Source of the DNA: a virus | Strand: one strand, 5' to 3' | IMG/VR virus record: IMGVR_UViG_3300032245_000902 | Coordinates: 26,916 to 90,915 of that record | DNA length: 64,000 nt | Shown: piece after piece, positions 38,964 to 47,518 of the stretch | Numbering within the stretch: position 1 is the first letter of the stretch | How the letters are laid out: each line of letters begins with the position of its first letter | Notes under the pieces: generated by a model | Seen by the model: the letters and a program-made list of their open reading frames with translations, nothing else | Database searches by the model: none | What the model was told of the DNA's origin: nothing | Made by a program: the position numbers and the translations under genes

Positions 38964-39682
38964 AACTTTGGGTGAATGTTTGTTTTTATTATGTAGAAGA
39001 ACGATTAGAACAGTTTACAAAAGTAATAAAAACATTATCCGAAATACCAAACATCAAACTCATTATTAACAGTAATGTTAATTTTGATTCTACTTTGCCT
39101 ATTCATGTTCAAGAACTAGGCGATCCATATTGGCATACATGGGAACACAAGAAATATATGCCAGAATTTTTAGAATCCGACTATACACACTTTGTATACC
39201 TAGAAGGCAACATTGCTGTTGAAAAGAAAACTTTTGAATACTGGATTAAAGCAAGAGAATTATTTCAACGCAACAATCTAAATTTTATACCTGCCACTCA
39301 TCGTGTTCAAAAAGATAAAGAAGGTCAAGTATATTCTTTAGACTGCACCCACCTACAAAATCATCGGCCAATAATTACAGTAGAAGATCAAAAGTTCGTT
39401 TCTTTATCTGAACCATATCAAGGTATGTTTATTATGGATAAAGAATTGGTAAAAGAACATATTGAATCGGATTACTATAAGTTTGGCCAAAAAGGATCAT
39501 GGGGTATTCGTGAGTCAGCCAATCTAGGCAATATGTTTGTAAATGTGCCTTCAGGTTATGCACATAGATATATGTTACCACTAAATAATTTCTCCGACAC
39601 ATGGGTTACACATTTTGGTACTGATTACCATGGCGATAAAAATTCACCCCACGCCAAAATAAAAATTCAGGATTTGTTCTAA
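38960..39682 (+). CDS. Glycosyltransferase-like protein of unknown function inserted between terS and terL
   Basis: 240 residues. The N-terminus KLWVNVCFYYVEERLEQFTK and NIKLIINSNVNF resembles the first strands of a GT-A-like fold, and the DYTHFVYLEGNIAVEKKTFEYW block sits where a metal-binding acidic motif would be (here E-G-N rather than D-x-D). The second half has LQNHRPIITVEDQKFVSLSE and PYQGMFIMDKELVKEH. It overlaps gp16 by 4 bases and shares one base with gp17, so it is translated within the packaging operon although it shows no terminase feature. A role in modifying a virion protein or host glycan is conceivable; the family call is tentative. Confidence 0.5.
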   Translation: MKLWVNVCFYYVEERLEQFTKVIKTLSEIPNIKLIINSNVNFDSTLPIHVQELGDPYWHTWEHKKYMPEFLESDYTHFVYLEGNIAVEKKTFEYWIKARELFQRNNLNFIPATHRVQKDKEGQVYSLDCTHLQNHRPIITVEDQKFVSLSEPYQGMFIMDKELVKEHIESDYYKFGQKGSWGIRESANLGNMFVNVPSGYAHRYMLPLNNFSDTWVTHFGTDYHGDKNSPHAKIKIQDLF

Positions 39683-41361
39683 TGAACCAAAAAGATTCGT
39701 ACCGTGATAACCCCCTACTTAAAAAGGTAGGTGTCGACCATCAGTATACCAAAGAACAGATTGAAGAATATGTAAAGTGTTCTAACGATCCAGTCTACTT
39801 CTGTATGAATTACATTAAGATTGTAAACGTGGATGAAGGTCTTATTAATTTTAAGATGTGGGACTTTCAAAAAGAAATGATTAATCTCTTTAAAGATAAT
39901 CGTTTCGTTATCACTAAATGTCCTCGACAGGTTGGTAAAACCACCACAACAGTTGGTTATCTTCTTTGGGCAACCATCTTTACCGATTCACAAAACGTGG
40001 CCGTTCTGGCAAACAAAGGTTCACTTGCAAGAGATATTCTAGCCAAGTATCAACTGGCATATGAGAATTTACCACAATGGCTCCAACAAGGCGTGGTGAC
40101 ATGGAACAAGGGTAATGTAGAACTAGAGAACGGGTCTAAGGTAATCGCTGCCTCGACATCATCCTCAGCAATCCGAGGTGGTTCTTTTAACATTGTGTTC
40201 TTGGATGAATTTGCTTTCGTGCCAAACAATATTGCCAACGAATTCTTTAACTCGGTTTATCCTGTAATCTCCTCTGGTAAGTCATCAAAGATTATTATTG
40301 TTTCTACACCAAATGGTATGAACCTATTCTATAAACTATGGATGGATTCAATAGAGAAACGAAACAACTATAAAAACTTTGAAATTCATTGGTCTATGGT
40401 ACCAGGCAGAGATGATGCGTGGAAAGAAGAAACTATTCGTAATACTTCCGAAAGGCAGTTTGCACAAGAATTTGAAACGGAGTTCTTAGGTTCTTCTAAC
40501 ACTTTGATTTCTGGTTACAAACTACAACAATTGAGGTACACAAACCCAATTGCAGAACACGATAAGATGAAGATATATGAACATCCTATCAAAGAAGGTC
40601 AGAATGATGCCAAATCAGACCATCTCTATTGTATTACAGTCGATGTATCTGAAGGTAAAAATCTGGATAGTTCCACATTCTCGGTCATTGATATATCTTC
40701 TACACCTTATAAACAGGTTGCAACGTATGCCAGTTCATCGATATCACCTATATTATTCCCAACGGTGATTGTCAATGCGGCTAGAGTATATAATGATGCC
40801 TATATTTTGGTTGAAATCAATAACAATCCACAAGTGGCAGACTTTATTCATTCAGATTTAGAATATGAGAACCTATTGAAAGTGTTTACTGGCAACAAAA
40901 AACCACAACAGTTGTCTGCTGGTTTTGCCAGAGGTGTTCAAATGGGACTGAAAATGTCTCCTCAGGTTAAGGCCGTGGGTTGTTCTAACCTTAAAACTTT
41001 GATTGAAGGTGATAAATTATTAATTAATGATTTTGATACTTACTCAGAGTTAACCACTTTTGAACAACATAAGACATCATTTGCCGCTGCGGAAGGTGCA
41101 AATGATGATATGGCGATGACTTTGGTCATCTTTGCATGGGCAACAACACAAGCCTATTTCAGAGAAATCGTCAACCATGATTTGAGAAAACAGATTCAGT
41201 TGGAAAACATGAATCAAATAGATGAAGATGTTTTACCTGCACCTATCATAGAAGATGGTTTAGAACATGATTTTATGGTAGAAGGTGGTGATGTATGGGA
41301 AGTTGCTAATGGAGGTGATACATATGCATCATATCACCATAGTTTCTTCAAGGACTTGTAA
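39682..41361 (+). CDS. gp17: Large terminase subunit gp17
   Basis: 559 residues (T4 gp17 is 610). The ATPase domain carries Walker A PRQVGKTT (81-88), Walker B IVFLDE (171-176) and the coupling motif IVSTPNG (206-212). The RNase H-like nuclease starts with CITVDVSEGKNLDSSTF, where D321 is the equivalent of the first catalytic aspartate, and ends with the GANDDMAMTLV acidic pair. gp17 is the ATP-driven packaging motor that cuts concatemeric DNA at the prohead portal. No frameshift or intron is visible, and the protein appears intact. Confidence 0.97.
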   Translation: MNQKDSYRDNPLLKKVGVDHQYTKEQIEEYVKCSNDPVYFCMNYIKIVNVDEGLINFKMWDFQKEMINLFKDNRFVITKCPRQVGKTTTTVGYLLWATIFTDSQNVAVLANKGSLARDILAKYQLAYENLPQWLQQGVVTWNKGNVELENGSKVIAASTSSSAIRGGSFNIVFLDEFAFVPNNIANEFFNSVYPVISSGKSSKIIIVSTPNGMNLFYKLWMDSIEKRNNYKNFEIHWSMVPGRDDAWKEETIRNTSERQFAQEFETEFLGSSNTLISGYKLQQLRYTNPIAEHDKMKIYEHPIKEGQNDAKSDHLYCITVDVSEGKNLDSSTFSVIDISSTPYKQVATYASSSISPILFPTVIVNAARVYNDAYILVEINNNPQVADFIHSDLEYENLLKVFTGNKKPQQLSAGFARGVQMGLKMSPQVKAVGCSNLKTLIEGDKLLINDFDTYSELTTFEQHKTSFAAAEGANDDMAMTLVIFAWATTQAYFREIVNHDLRKQIQLENMNQIDEDVLPAPIIEDGLEHDFMVEGGDVWEVANGGDTYASYHHSFFKDL

Positions 41362-41372
41362 ATCCTATGAAT

Positions 41373-41380
41373 CATAAATA
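41373..41380 (+). promoter_or_regulatory. Late promoter box CATAAATA
   Basis: One-base variant of the T4 late promoter, 52 bases before the tail sheath ATG and just after the gp17 stop. The gene has a strong AAGGAG ribosome site, fitting high late expression. Confidence 0.6.
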
Positions 41381-41432
41381 TCAATATGGTATTTTAACTG
41401 CCAAGAACACATAATAATTCAAGGAGAATAAA

Positions 41433-43124
41433 ATGGCGTTTCAAATCTCTCCAGGCGTAAATGTTTCCGAAGTCGACTTAACAACAGTCGTCCCATCGGT
41501 ACTAACTACGGCCGGTGCTTATGCTGGAAGCTTTTCGTGGGGTCCAGCACGACAAGTAACTCTTATAGATAACGAACTAACTTTAAAACAAATATTTGGC
41601 CAACCAGATTCATTATCTGCTTTATCGTATTTTACTTCAGCTAGCTTTTTAGCTTATGGTAATAATTTAAGTGTGGTACGAGCTGTCAATTCTAACACTA
41701 GTAATGCCACAGCAAACACAAGTTATCCATATCAAATTCCTAATGAAGATGAATTCCAATATTTGTATTTAAATAACAACAATAACAATTTGTTTGGTCC
41801 ATATACCGCACGTTATCCAGGTTCTTTAGGTAACTCTTTAGATGTTCATATTTGTGCAAATACATCTTTGTTTAGCAGTTGGACATATAGTTCTTATTTT
41901 ACTTCTGCTCCTGGTACATCAGCATATGCACAAGCTGTTGGCGGTTCTAACGATGAAATGCACATTGTTGTTGTTGATGCTGATGGCAAATTTACAGGCG
42001 CACAAGGTACTGTATTAGAAACTTATGGATTTGTATCAAAAGCATCTGATGCTTCAATTAATGGTGATACAAACTATTATAAAAATGTAATTTTTAACGG
42101 TTCAAATTATGTTTACGCTATTGATCCTCCAAGTTATTCAAGTACCAATGCTAATTGGGGAACAACGGCTGCAAATACAACATTTATTAATTTGACCACA
42201 AATCAGCAAATTTCATTATCTGGTGGTTCTGATACTCAACCCACAGATGGAAATGTTCAAACTGCTTATGGTTTGTTTGCTAATAAAGAAACAATTGATA
42301 TTTCATTGGTATTAACTGGTGCTGCTAATGTAACAATTCAACAATATGTAATTGACAATATTGTTAATTCTCGCAAAGATTGTGTTGCATTTATTTCACC
42401 TCCAAGAACTGCGATTGACAATATTAGTACCACTCCAACAGCAGGTATTCAAGCTTGGTTAACAAGTTTGGCTCGTTCCAGTTCTTATGTTGTAGCCGAT
42501 TCTGGTTACAAATATATGTATGACAAGTATAACAATGTCTATCGTTATATTCCTTTAAATGGTGATGTGGCTGGACTCTGCGTTAATACCGATACAGTTC
42601 GTGATCCATGGTTCTCACCAGCTGGTTTCAATCGTGGTCAAATTAAAAATGCTATTAAACTGGCATGGAATCCAAATAAAACACAACGAGATGTGTTATA
42701 TGCTGCTGGCGTAAATCCAGTTGTATCTTTCCCTGGTCAAGGTATTGTTCTGTTTGGTGATAAGACACTACAAAATAAACCATCCGCATTTGACCGTATT
42801 AATGTCCGTAGATTGTTTATTGTTCTTGAAAAAGCAATTTCTCAGGCTGCTCAGTTCTCGTTATTTGAGTTTAATGATGAATTTACCCGTGCTCAATTTG
42901 TGGCATTAGTAACTCCATTCTTACGAGATGTCCAAGGTCGCCGTGGTATCTATGACTTCCGTGTTGTTTGTGATACTACAAATAATACAGCGCAAATCAT
43001 TGATACTAACCAGTTTGTTGGTGACATCTACATCAAGCCTGCTCGTTCTATCAACTTCATCCAATTGAATTTTGTTGCAGTTGGAACTGGTGTTGACTTC
43101 ACAACAATCGTTGGTGCAGCTTAA
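41433..43124 (+). CDS. gp18: Tail sheath protein gp18
   Basis: 563 residues (T4 gp18 is 659). The start FQISPGVNVSEVDLTTVVPS is the common sheath N-terminus, followed by GAYAGSFSWGPARQVTLIDN. The C-terminal half has SPAGFNRGQIKNAIKLAWNP, INVRRLFIVLEKAISQAAQF, ARAQF-like DEFTRAQFVALVTPFLRDVQ and YIKPARSINFIQLNFVAVGTG, all diagnostic of contractile sheath subunits. It polymerises around the gp19 tube. A consensus AAGGAG site and a late box precede it; the tube gene follows. Confidence 0.96.
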   Translation: MAFQISPGVNVSEVDLTTVVPSVLTTAGAYAGSFSWGPARQVTLIDNELTLKQIFGQPDSLSALSYFTSASFLAYGNNLSVVRAVNSNTSNATANTSYPYQIPNEDEFQYLYLNNNNNNLFGPYTARYPGSLGNSLDVHICANTSLFSSWTYSSYFTSAPGTSAYAQAVGGSNDEMHIVVVDADGKFTGAQGTVLETYGFVSKASDASINGDTNYYKNVIFNGSNYVYAIDPPSYSSTNANWGTTAANTTFINLTTNQQISLSGGSDTQPTDGNVQTAYGLFANKETIDISLVLTGAANVTIQQYVIDNIVNSRKDCVAFISPPRTAIDNISTTPTAGIQAWLTSLARSSSYVVADSGYKYMYDKYNNVYRYIPLNGDVAGLCVNTDTVRDPWFSPAGFNRGQIKNAIKLAWNPNKTQRDVLYAAGVNPVVSFPGQGIVLFGDKTLQNKPSAFDRINVRRLFIVLEKAISQAAQFSLFEFNDEFTRAQFVALVTPFLRDVQGRRGIYDFRVVCDTTNNTAQIIDTNQFVGDIYIKPARSINFIQLNFVAVGTGVDFTTIVGAA

Positions 43125-43130
43125 TAAATA
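43123..43130 (+). promoter_or_regulatory. Late promoter box AATAAATA
   Basis: Late-type box overlapping the gp18 stop, 22 bases before the gp19 ATG, with a TAGGAGAAAAC ribosome site between. Confidence 0.5.
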
Positions 43131-43152
43131 ACCACGATATAGGAGAAAACAA

Positions 43153-43695
43153 ATGGCATTCAATGTAGCAGAATTTAGAGCAAATATGATTGGTGACGGT
43201 GCCCGTCCCAATCTATTTCAGGTCTCTTTAACATTCCCAACAGTTGCAACAAACGGCACAGCCGCTGCTCAGAAAACAACATTCATGGCAAAAACAGCAC
43301 AGTTACCAGGTTCTACCGTGGGTACTGTGCCTGTGTTTTACTTTGGCCGTGAATTAAAGTTTGCTGGCAATCGTACCTTCACAGACTGGACATTACAGAT
43401 TATCAATGACGAGGACTTTGTAGTTCGTAACGCTCTCGAATCATGGATGAACGCAATCAACAGTCATACTGGAAATGTGCGTAATGGATCAGCAGTTAAC
43501 CCATCAGGTTATACAGTCGATGCAGTAGTTACGCAATATGGTAAATCTGGTAACGAATTGAAATCTTATAAGTTTGTAGGTTTATTCCCACTTGATGTTG
43601 CACCAATTGATTTAGATTGGGGTTCTAACGATGTGATTGAAGAATATTCAGCAACGTTCGCTTTCCAATATTGGGAATCAAATACTACTACTTAA
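43153..43695 (+). CDS. gp19: Tail tube protein gp19
   Basis: 180 residues (T4 gp19 is 163). Conserved features: ARPNLFQVSLTFP, then TAQLPGSTVGTVPVFYFGRE, the strongly conserved KFAGNRTFTDWTLQIINDED, and KFVGLFPLDVAPIDLDWGSN near the end. It stacks as hexameric rings to build the inner tail tube through which DNA passes. It follows gp18, the universal order in T4-like phages. A hairpin terminator-like element lies just downstream. Confidence 0.96.
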   Translation: MAFNVAEFRANMIGDGARPNLFQVSLTFPTVATNGTAAAQKTTFMAKTAQLPGSTVGTVPVFYFGRELKFAGNRTFTDWTLQIINDEDFVVRNALESWMNAINSHTGNVRNGSAVNPSGYTVDAVVTQYGKSGNELKSYKFVGLFPLDVAPIDLDWGSNDVIEEYSATFAFQYWESNTTT

Positions 43696-43708
43696 TATGT
43701 TTTTGTTT

Positions 43709-43726
43709 GAGGGACTTAGGTCCCTC
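43709..43726 (+). terminator. Hairpin after gp19
   Basis: Seven-base-pair stem GAGGGAC/GTCCCTC with a TTAG loop followed by ATTTATGTTTAATT. The stem is perfect but the U-tract is broken, so it may be a partial terminator or an mRNA 3'-end stabiliser between the very abundant tube mRNA and gp20. Confidence 0.6.
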
Positions 43727-43759
43727 ATTTATGTTTAATTGAATTGGAATATATAAAAT

Positions 43760-45439
43760 ATGGCAGCCACTAATAAATTTTCCCTCTTTGGTTTTGAGAT
43801 TGCTCGTAGGAAAACAGAAGATGAGCAAGCTCAACAACCTTCTTTTACACCACCTTCAAATGAAGATGGTGCTCTTACCATTTCCTCAGCCGCTTACTAT
43901 GGTACATATGTTGACCTAGATGGCACCGCAAAGAATGAAGTAGAGCTCATTTCTCGTTATCGTGAAATGGCAATGCAACCAGAGATTGAATCAGCTATTG
44001 ATGATATTATGAACGAAGCCATTGTGCAAGATGATGATGGTAAAATTATTGAGATTGTGTTGGACGATTTAGACCAACCAGAAAAAATTAAAAAAGCAAT
44101 TAAAGAAGAATTTCATACCATATTGCGTTTGCTTAATTATAAGCATATGGCACAAGATATTTTCCGCCGTTATTATATTGATGGCAGGTTATATTATAAT
44201 GTGCTTATAGATAAAGAAAATCCAATTGCTGGTATTAAAGAATTACGATATATTGACCCACGCAAACTGCGTAAAGTTCGTGAACTTAAAAAGAAAAAAG
44301 ATGAAAGAACAGGTGCAGAGATTGTAGATGTATTCAATGAATACTATATTTTTAATGACAAAGTGGTGTCTGGTTCTTCTTCTAGTTATGGTCCAGTTGG
44401 TGTTCGTATTACATTAGATTCGATTGTTTCTGTTGTTTCAGGTTTGATGGACTCTCGCCGTGCTGTAGTGTTATCTTATCTACACAAAGCAATTAAGCCA
44501 CTTAATCAGTTGCGTATGATTGAAGATGCAACAGTTATTTACCGTATCTCACGAGCACCAGAACGCCGTATATTTTATATTGATGTAGGTAATTTACCTA
44601 AATTAAAGGCCGAACAATATCTGCGTGATATTATGGTCAAGTATAAGAACAAGTTGGTCTATGATGCACAGACTGGTGAAGTCCGTGATGACCGTAAATT
44701 CTTATCTATGATGGAAGATTTTTGGTTGCCTCGCCGTGAAGGTGGAAAAGGCACAGAGATTACTACACTACCTGGTGGTCAAAACTTAGGTGAGTTGGAA
44801 GATGTTAAATACTTTCAAAAGAAATTATATAACTCATTAAGTGTACCTATTTCTCGTTTAGAACCAAATCAAGGATTCTCAATTGGTCGTGTTGCAGAAG
44901 TAACTCGTGACGAATTAAAATTTGCAAAGTTTGTTGACCGTTTGCGTAATAAATTTTCTGATATTTTTAATCAGGCATTACGAGTTCAATGTGTATTAAA
45001 AGGTATCTGTACCGCTGATGAGTGGGATCAGTTTAAAGAACACATCTATTATGATTTTATTAAAGACAATAACTTTAGTGAACTAAAAGATGCTGAATTG
45101 ATGAGAGAAAGATTATCTCTTTTATCATCTGTAGATCCTTATACAGGTCGTTACTTCTCACAAGCATGGATTCAACGTAATGTATTGCGTTTGACAGATG
45201 ACCAAATTAAAGAAATGCAAACTGAGATTGATGAAGAAAAAGAAATTGGTATGGGTTTACCAGTTGGTGTTATGAATGATGTGGCACAACAACAACTAAT
45301 GTCACAAGTACCAAGCCAACCAATGAATCCGGTTGATGCAGAACACCAAATGGAACTGCAAAAGAAAGAAGCGCAACAGAATCAGGCACAAGAAGAAAAG
45401 TCACCTGGTACATTTGTTAAATTGAAACAAATATTATAA
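43760..45439 (+). CDS. gp20: Portal vertex protein gp20
   Basis: 559 residues (T4 gp20 is 524). Landmarks of the T4 portal family: EVELISRYREMAMQPEIESA, IDDIMNEAIVQDDD, LNYKHMAQDIFRRYYIDGRL, IKELRYIDPRKLRKVRELKK, the RAPERRIFYIDVGNLPKLKA block, and RVAEVTRDELKFAKFVDRLR. It makes the dodecameric ring for DNA entry, connects to the neck and nucleates head assembly. The C-terminal about 60 residues are Gln-rich, low complexity. The prohead core genes follow, separated by a consensus late box. Confidence 0.96.
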   Translation: MAATNKFSLFGFEIARRKTEDEQAQQPSFTPPSNEDGALTISSAAYYGTYVDLDGTAKNEVELISRYREMAMQPEIESAIDDIMNEAIVQDDDGKIIEIVLDDLDQPEKIKKAIKEEFHTILRLLNYKHMAQDIFRRYYIDGRLYYNVLIDKENPIAGIKELRYIDPRKLRKVRELKKKKDERTGAEIVDVFNEYYIFNDKVVSGSSSSYGPVGVRITLDSIVSVVSGLMDSRRAVVLSYLHKAIKPLNQLRMIEDATVIYRISRAPERRIFYIDVGNLPKLKAEQYLRDIMVKYKNKLVYDAQTGEVRDDRKFLSMMEDFWLPRREGGKGTEITTLPGGQNLGELEDVKYFQKKLYNSLSVPISRLEPNQGFSIGRVAEVTRDELKFAKFVDRLRNKFSDIFNQALRVQCVLKGICTADEWDQFKEHIYYDFIKDNNFSELKDAELMRERLSLLSSVDPYTGRYFSQAWIQRNVLRLTDDQIKEMQTEIDEEKEIGMGLPVGVMNDVAQQQLMSQVPSQPMNPVDAEHQMELQKKEAQQNQAQEEKSPGTFVKLKQIL

Positions 45440-45442
45440 ATA
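45435..45442 (+). promoter_or_regulatory. Consensus late promoter TATAAATA
   Basis: Perfect match to the T4 late promoter, overlapping the gp20 stop and 17 bases before the prohead core gene at 45460, which also has a TTGGAG ribosome site. Expected to be read by host polymerase with gp55. Confidence 0.75.
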
Positions 45443-45459
45443 TTTAAATTGGAGATAAA

Positions 45460-45651
45460 ATGGCAGATACAAGACAAATTATAGATTATGCGGCAGAAGA
45501 TAACGCTAAAGAAATGCGTGATGCATTATATGCTGATATTCATGACCGTGTGATGAATCATTTAGGTGCAGCTAAACAAGCAGTAGCGCAAAATATTTTT
45601 GCTCAAGAAGAAGAATCGCAATCAGAGGATAATTCAGGTGAAAACACTTAA
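45460..45651 (+). CDS. gp67: Prohead core protein, gp67-like
   Basis: 63 residues. T4 gp67 (80 aa) is a small, acidic-tailed core protein encoded directly after gp20. Here the N-terminal helix (EDNAKEMRDALYADIHDRVM) and the segment AAKQAVAQNIFAQEEESQSE resemble the T4 layout of a helix followed by ARNFL-EGEEPEDED. The acidic tail is shorter. Position, size and layout support the call, but sequence similarity is modest. It overlaps the next gene by 14 bases. Confidence 0.65.
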   Translation: MADTRQIIDYAAEDNAKEMRDALYADIHDRVMNHLGAAKQAVAQNIFAQEEESQSEDNSGENT

Positions 45652-45865
45652 AGAACTACGCTCTTTAAACGAGAAGGAAGACCATGGTTTGCCTATGGAT
45701 CCTCCTGCCGTTTTGATTATGAAACGAAAGTCTATTAGACAGTTTCCAAACAATCAAAGAGTGGCTCTTTACTATGTGGATAAGATTAATAAATATGTAA
45801 CAGTTCCATATACATCTATGCAATGGTCCTCAACAGGTAGCATGGACGAAGAAACCGAAAATTAA
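45638..45865 (+). CDS. Conserved small protein in prohead operon (GTG start)
   Basis: 75 residues from a GTG at 45638, chosen because an AGAGGA site sits 8 bases upstream; the longer in-frame extension lies within the gp67-like gene. The sequence has KTLKELRSLNEKEDHGLPMD, then IMKRKSIRQFPNNQRVALYY and KYVTVPYTSMQWSS. It resembles short conserved proteins found at this place in T4-like cyanophages, but I know no function. The basic SIRQFPNNQ patch followed by a beta segment could bind nucleic acid or a head protein; that is speculation from composition. Confidence 0.65.
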   Translation: MKTLKELRSLNEKEDHGLPMDPPAVLIMKRKSIRQFPNNQRVALYYVDKINKYVTVPYTSMQWSSTGSMDEETEN

Positions 45866-45878
45866 TTAGGATAAAAAA

Positions 45879-46415
45879 ATGGCAACATCAAATAGCACAC
45901 AAATTTTAGTCGATACAACAAAACGCACCGTAATTAAACGGGTTGGTATTTTTGATGCCGCTGGCGGAAACGAAGCGTTAACAGTTGTTATTGATCCACG
46001 AGCTTTGTCTGGTGCTTTAAATGCTAATAATTTACCTTATCAAACAGGTAACACAACTGCACCTGGTTTTGCTAATTCAGCATTTACGATTTCTCGTGTT
46101 ATCTATAATGTTGATGCAGAAGTTGGTCACTTACAGTTAAAATGGCAAGGCACAACTACTGATGCCACAATTTATGCATTAGGTGTTGGTTCAGGTGATA
46201 CAAATCCACAATATCAATTGCCTGCAATTACAAATAATGCCGTTGGTCCTACAGGCAATGTAACAATTACAACCGTTGGTACTACTGCTAATGCTGCTTA
46301 CACATTAATTATTGAATTACATAAAGACAATCGTTTCTATAGTTCTGGCCAGTTTACTGATCCAGCTGCATTTAACTATCCTCCATATGGTGTAACACCA
46401 ACATCGAGAACTTAA
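45879..46415 (+). CDS. Predicted virion/head structural protein
   Basis: 178 residues, family not recognised. It has a beta-rich, lysine-poor composition with KRTVIKRVGIFDAAGGNEAL, ISRVIYNVDAEVGHLQLKWQ and a C-terminal LIIELHKDNRFYSSGQF-type segment. It lies between prohead core genes, with a TTAGGATAAAAAA ribosome site, and its stop shares bases with the gp68-like start. Similar-sized beta proteins in this location in aquatic T4-like phages are annotated only as structural. A capsid decoration or head-vertex protein is a possibility, inferred from position and composition. Confidence 0.55.
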   Translation: MATSNSTQILVDTTKRTVIKRVGIFDAAGGNEALTVVIDPRALSGALNANNLPYQTGNTTAPGFANSAFTISRVIYNVDAEVGHLQLKWQGTTTDATIYALGVGSGDTNPQYQLPAITNNAVGPTGNVTITTVGTTANAAYTLIIELHKDNRFYSSGQFTDPAAFNYPPYGVTPTSRT

Positions 46416-46840
46416 TGCAAAATTTTGTTTCCAAACTATTACAAAATAAAATAGTTGAAGCAAAAGAAGTTTTGAATCAACGCATACAAGATTTGGTTAA
46501 TGAGAAAGTTAACCAAGTTAAATTGCGTTTGGCGGCTGAAATGTATGATGATTTTGAAGTTGAAGAAGAACTGTCTGAAGCCAATGTGCAAAGGATGGGA
46601 AGAACTAAACTTATTCGTGTAAGATTCCGTGCTGGAAAAATTCAACGGAGAGTTAAGAAGTCGGCTGTACCAGGTTTTACAATTCGTGGAGGCAAACTTA
46701 TAAGAATGTCACCACAAGAACGCAGGCACCGTAAAATGGCAGCACGGCGTTCCAAGTTTAAAAGGCGTTCTAAGTTAAGACAAGCATTACGAAAAAGAAC
46801 GATGACATTAAGAAAACGAAAAGCAATGGGGCTACAATGA
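46415..46840 (+). CDS. gp68: Prohead core protein, gp68-like
   Basis: 141 residues, the same length as T4 gp68. The N-terminal helix (FVSKLLQNKIVEAKEVLNQR) is followed by a very basic C-terminal half with VRFRAGKIQRRVKKSAVPGF, GGKLIRMSPQERRHRKMAAR and RKRTMTLRKRKAMGLQ. Basic core proteins are cleaved by gp21 and packed in the prohead scaffold. It is immediately upstream of the protease gene with a 4-base overlap. A L-S-E tripeptide (EELSEANV) is a candidate gp21 cleavage site. Confidence 0.78.
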   Translation: MQNFVSKLLQNKIVEAKEVLNQRIQDLVNEKVNQVKLRLAAEMYDDFEVEEELSEANVQRMGRTKLIRVRFRAGKIQRRVKKSAVPGFTIRGGKLIRMSPQERRHRKMAARRSKFKRRSKLRQALRKRTMTLRKRKAMGLQ

Positions 46841-47481
46841 AGTTAATAACAGAAGTCACCGAATCATTACAATATCTTGCTGAAGAAAAAGACGGCAAGA
46901 AAACTTTGTTTATCGAAGGTCCATTTCTCCAAGCAGAAGTGATAAACCGTAATGGCCGAAAATATCTCAAAGAGACCATGGCCAAAGAAGTACACAGATA
47001 TACAGAACAATATATTAATAAAAACCGTGCCTTTGGTGAGCTGGGTCATCCAGACACCCCATCTATCAATCTAGACAGAGTATCTCACATGGTCGTGGGT
47101 CTCCGTCAAGAAGGTAATGATTGGATAGGCAAAGCAAAAATTCTTGACACACCTATGGGTAACATAGTTAAGAGTCTTATCGAAGGTGGTGCACAAATTG
47201 GTGTGTCCTCCCGTGGTATGGGTTCTCTTAAATCTGTTAATGGTGTTAACATAGTTCAAGATGATTTTCATCTAGCCACAGCGGCGGATATTGTAGCAGA
47301 CCCTTCTGCTCCAAATGCTTTCGTTCAAGGTATCATGGAAGGCAAAGAATGGGTGATGGTAAACGGTGTATGGACTGAACAACAATATACTCAGGCCAAG
47401 AAGATGATTCAAGAAGCTTCTAAGGCGGATATAGAAAAAGTAAGTCTACGCATTTGGGAATCACTCGTCAAAAAACTTTAA
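46837..47481 (+). CDS. gp21: Prohead core scaffold protease gp21
   Basis: 214 residues (T4 gp21 is 212). A serine protease of the herpesvirus assemblin-like fold: the catalytic histidine lies in FGELGHPDTPS (H71) and the catalytic serine in IGVSSRGMGS (S124/S125). FIEGPFLQAEVINRNGRKYL at 25-44 is the typical first strand pair of this family. It cleaves scaffold and capsid proteins after L/I-x-E motifs during head maturation. It overlaps gp68-like by 4 bases and precedes gp22. Confidence 0.95.
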   Translation: MKLITEVTESLQYLAEEKDGKKTLFIEGPFLQAEVINRNGRKYLKETMAKEVHRYTEQYINKNRAFGELGHPDTPSINLDRVSHMVVGLRQEGNDWIGKAKILDTPMGNIVKSLIEGGAQIGVSSRGMGSLKSVNGVNIVQDDFHLATAADIVADPSAPNAFVQGIMEGKEWVMVNGVWTEQQYTQAKKMIQEASKADIEKVSLRIWESLVKKL

Positions 47482-47482
47482 A

Positions 47483-47490
47483 TATAAATA
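47483..47490 (+). promoter_or_regulatory. Consensus late promoter TATAAATA
   Basis: Perfect match to the T4 late promoter, 28 bases before the gp22 scaffold ATG and directly after the gp21 stop, with an AAGGAG ribosome site in the leader. Fits strong late expression of scaffold and capsid. Confidence 0.78.
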
Positions 47491-47518
47491 TCCAATATAA
47501 ATCAAGGAGATTTTCAAA

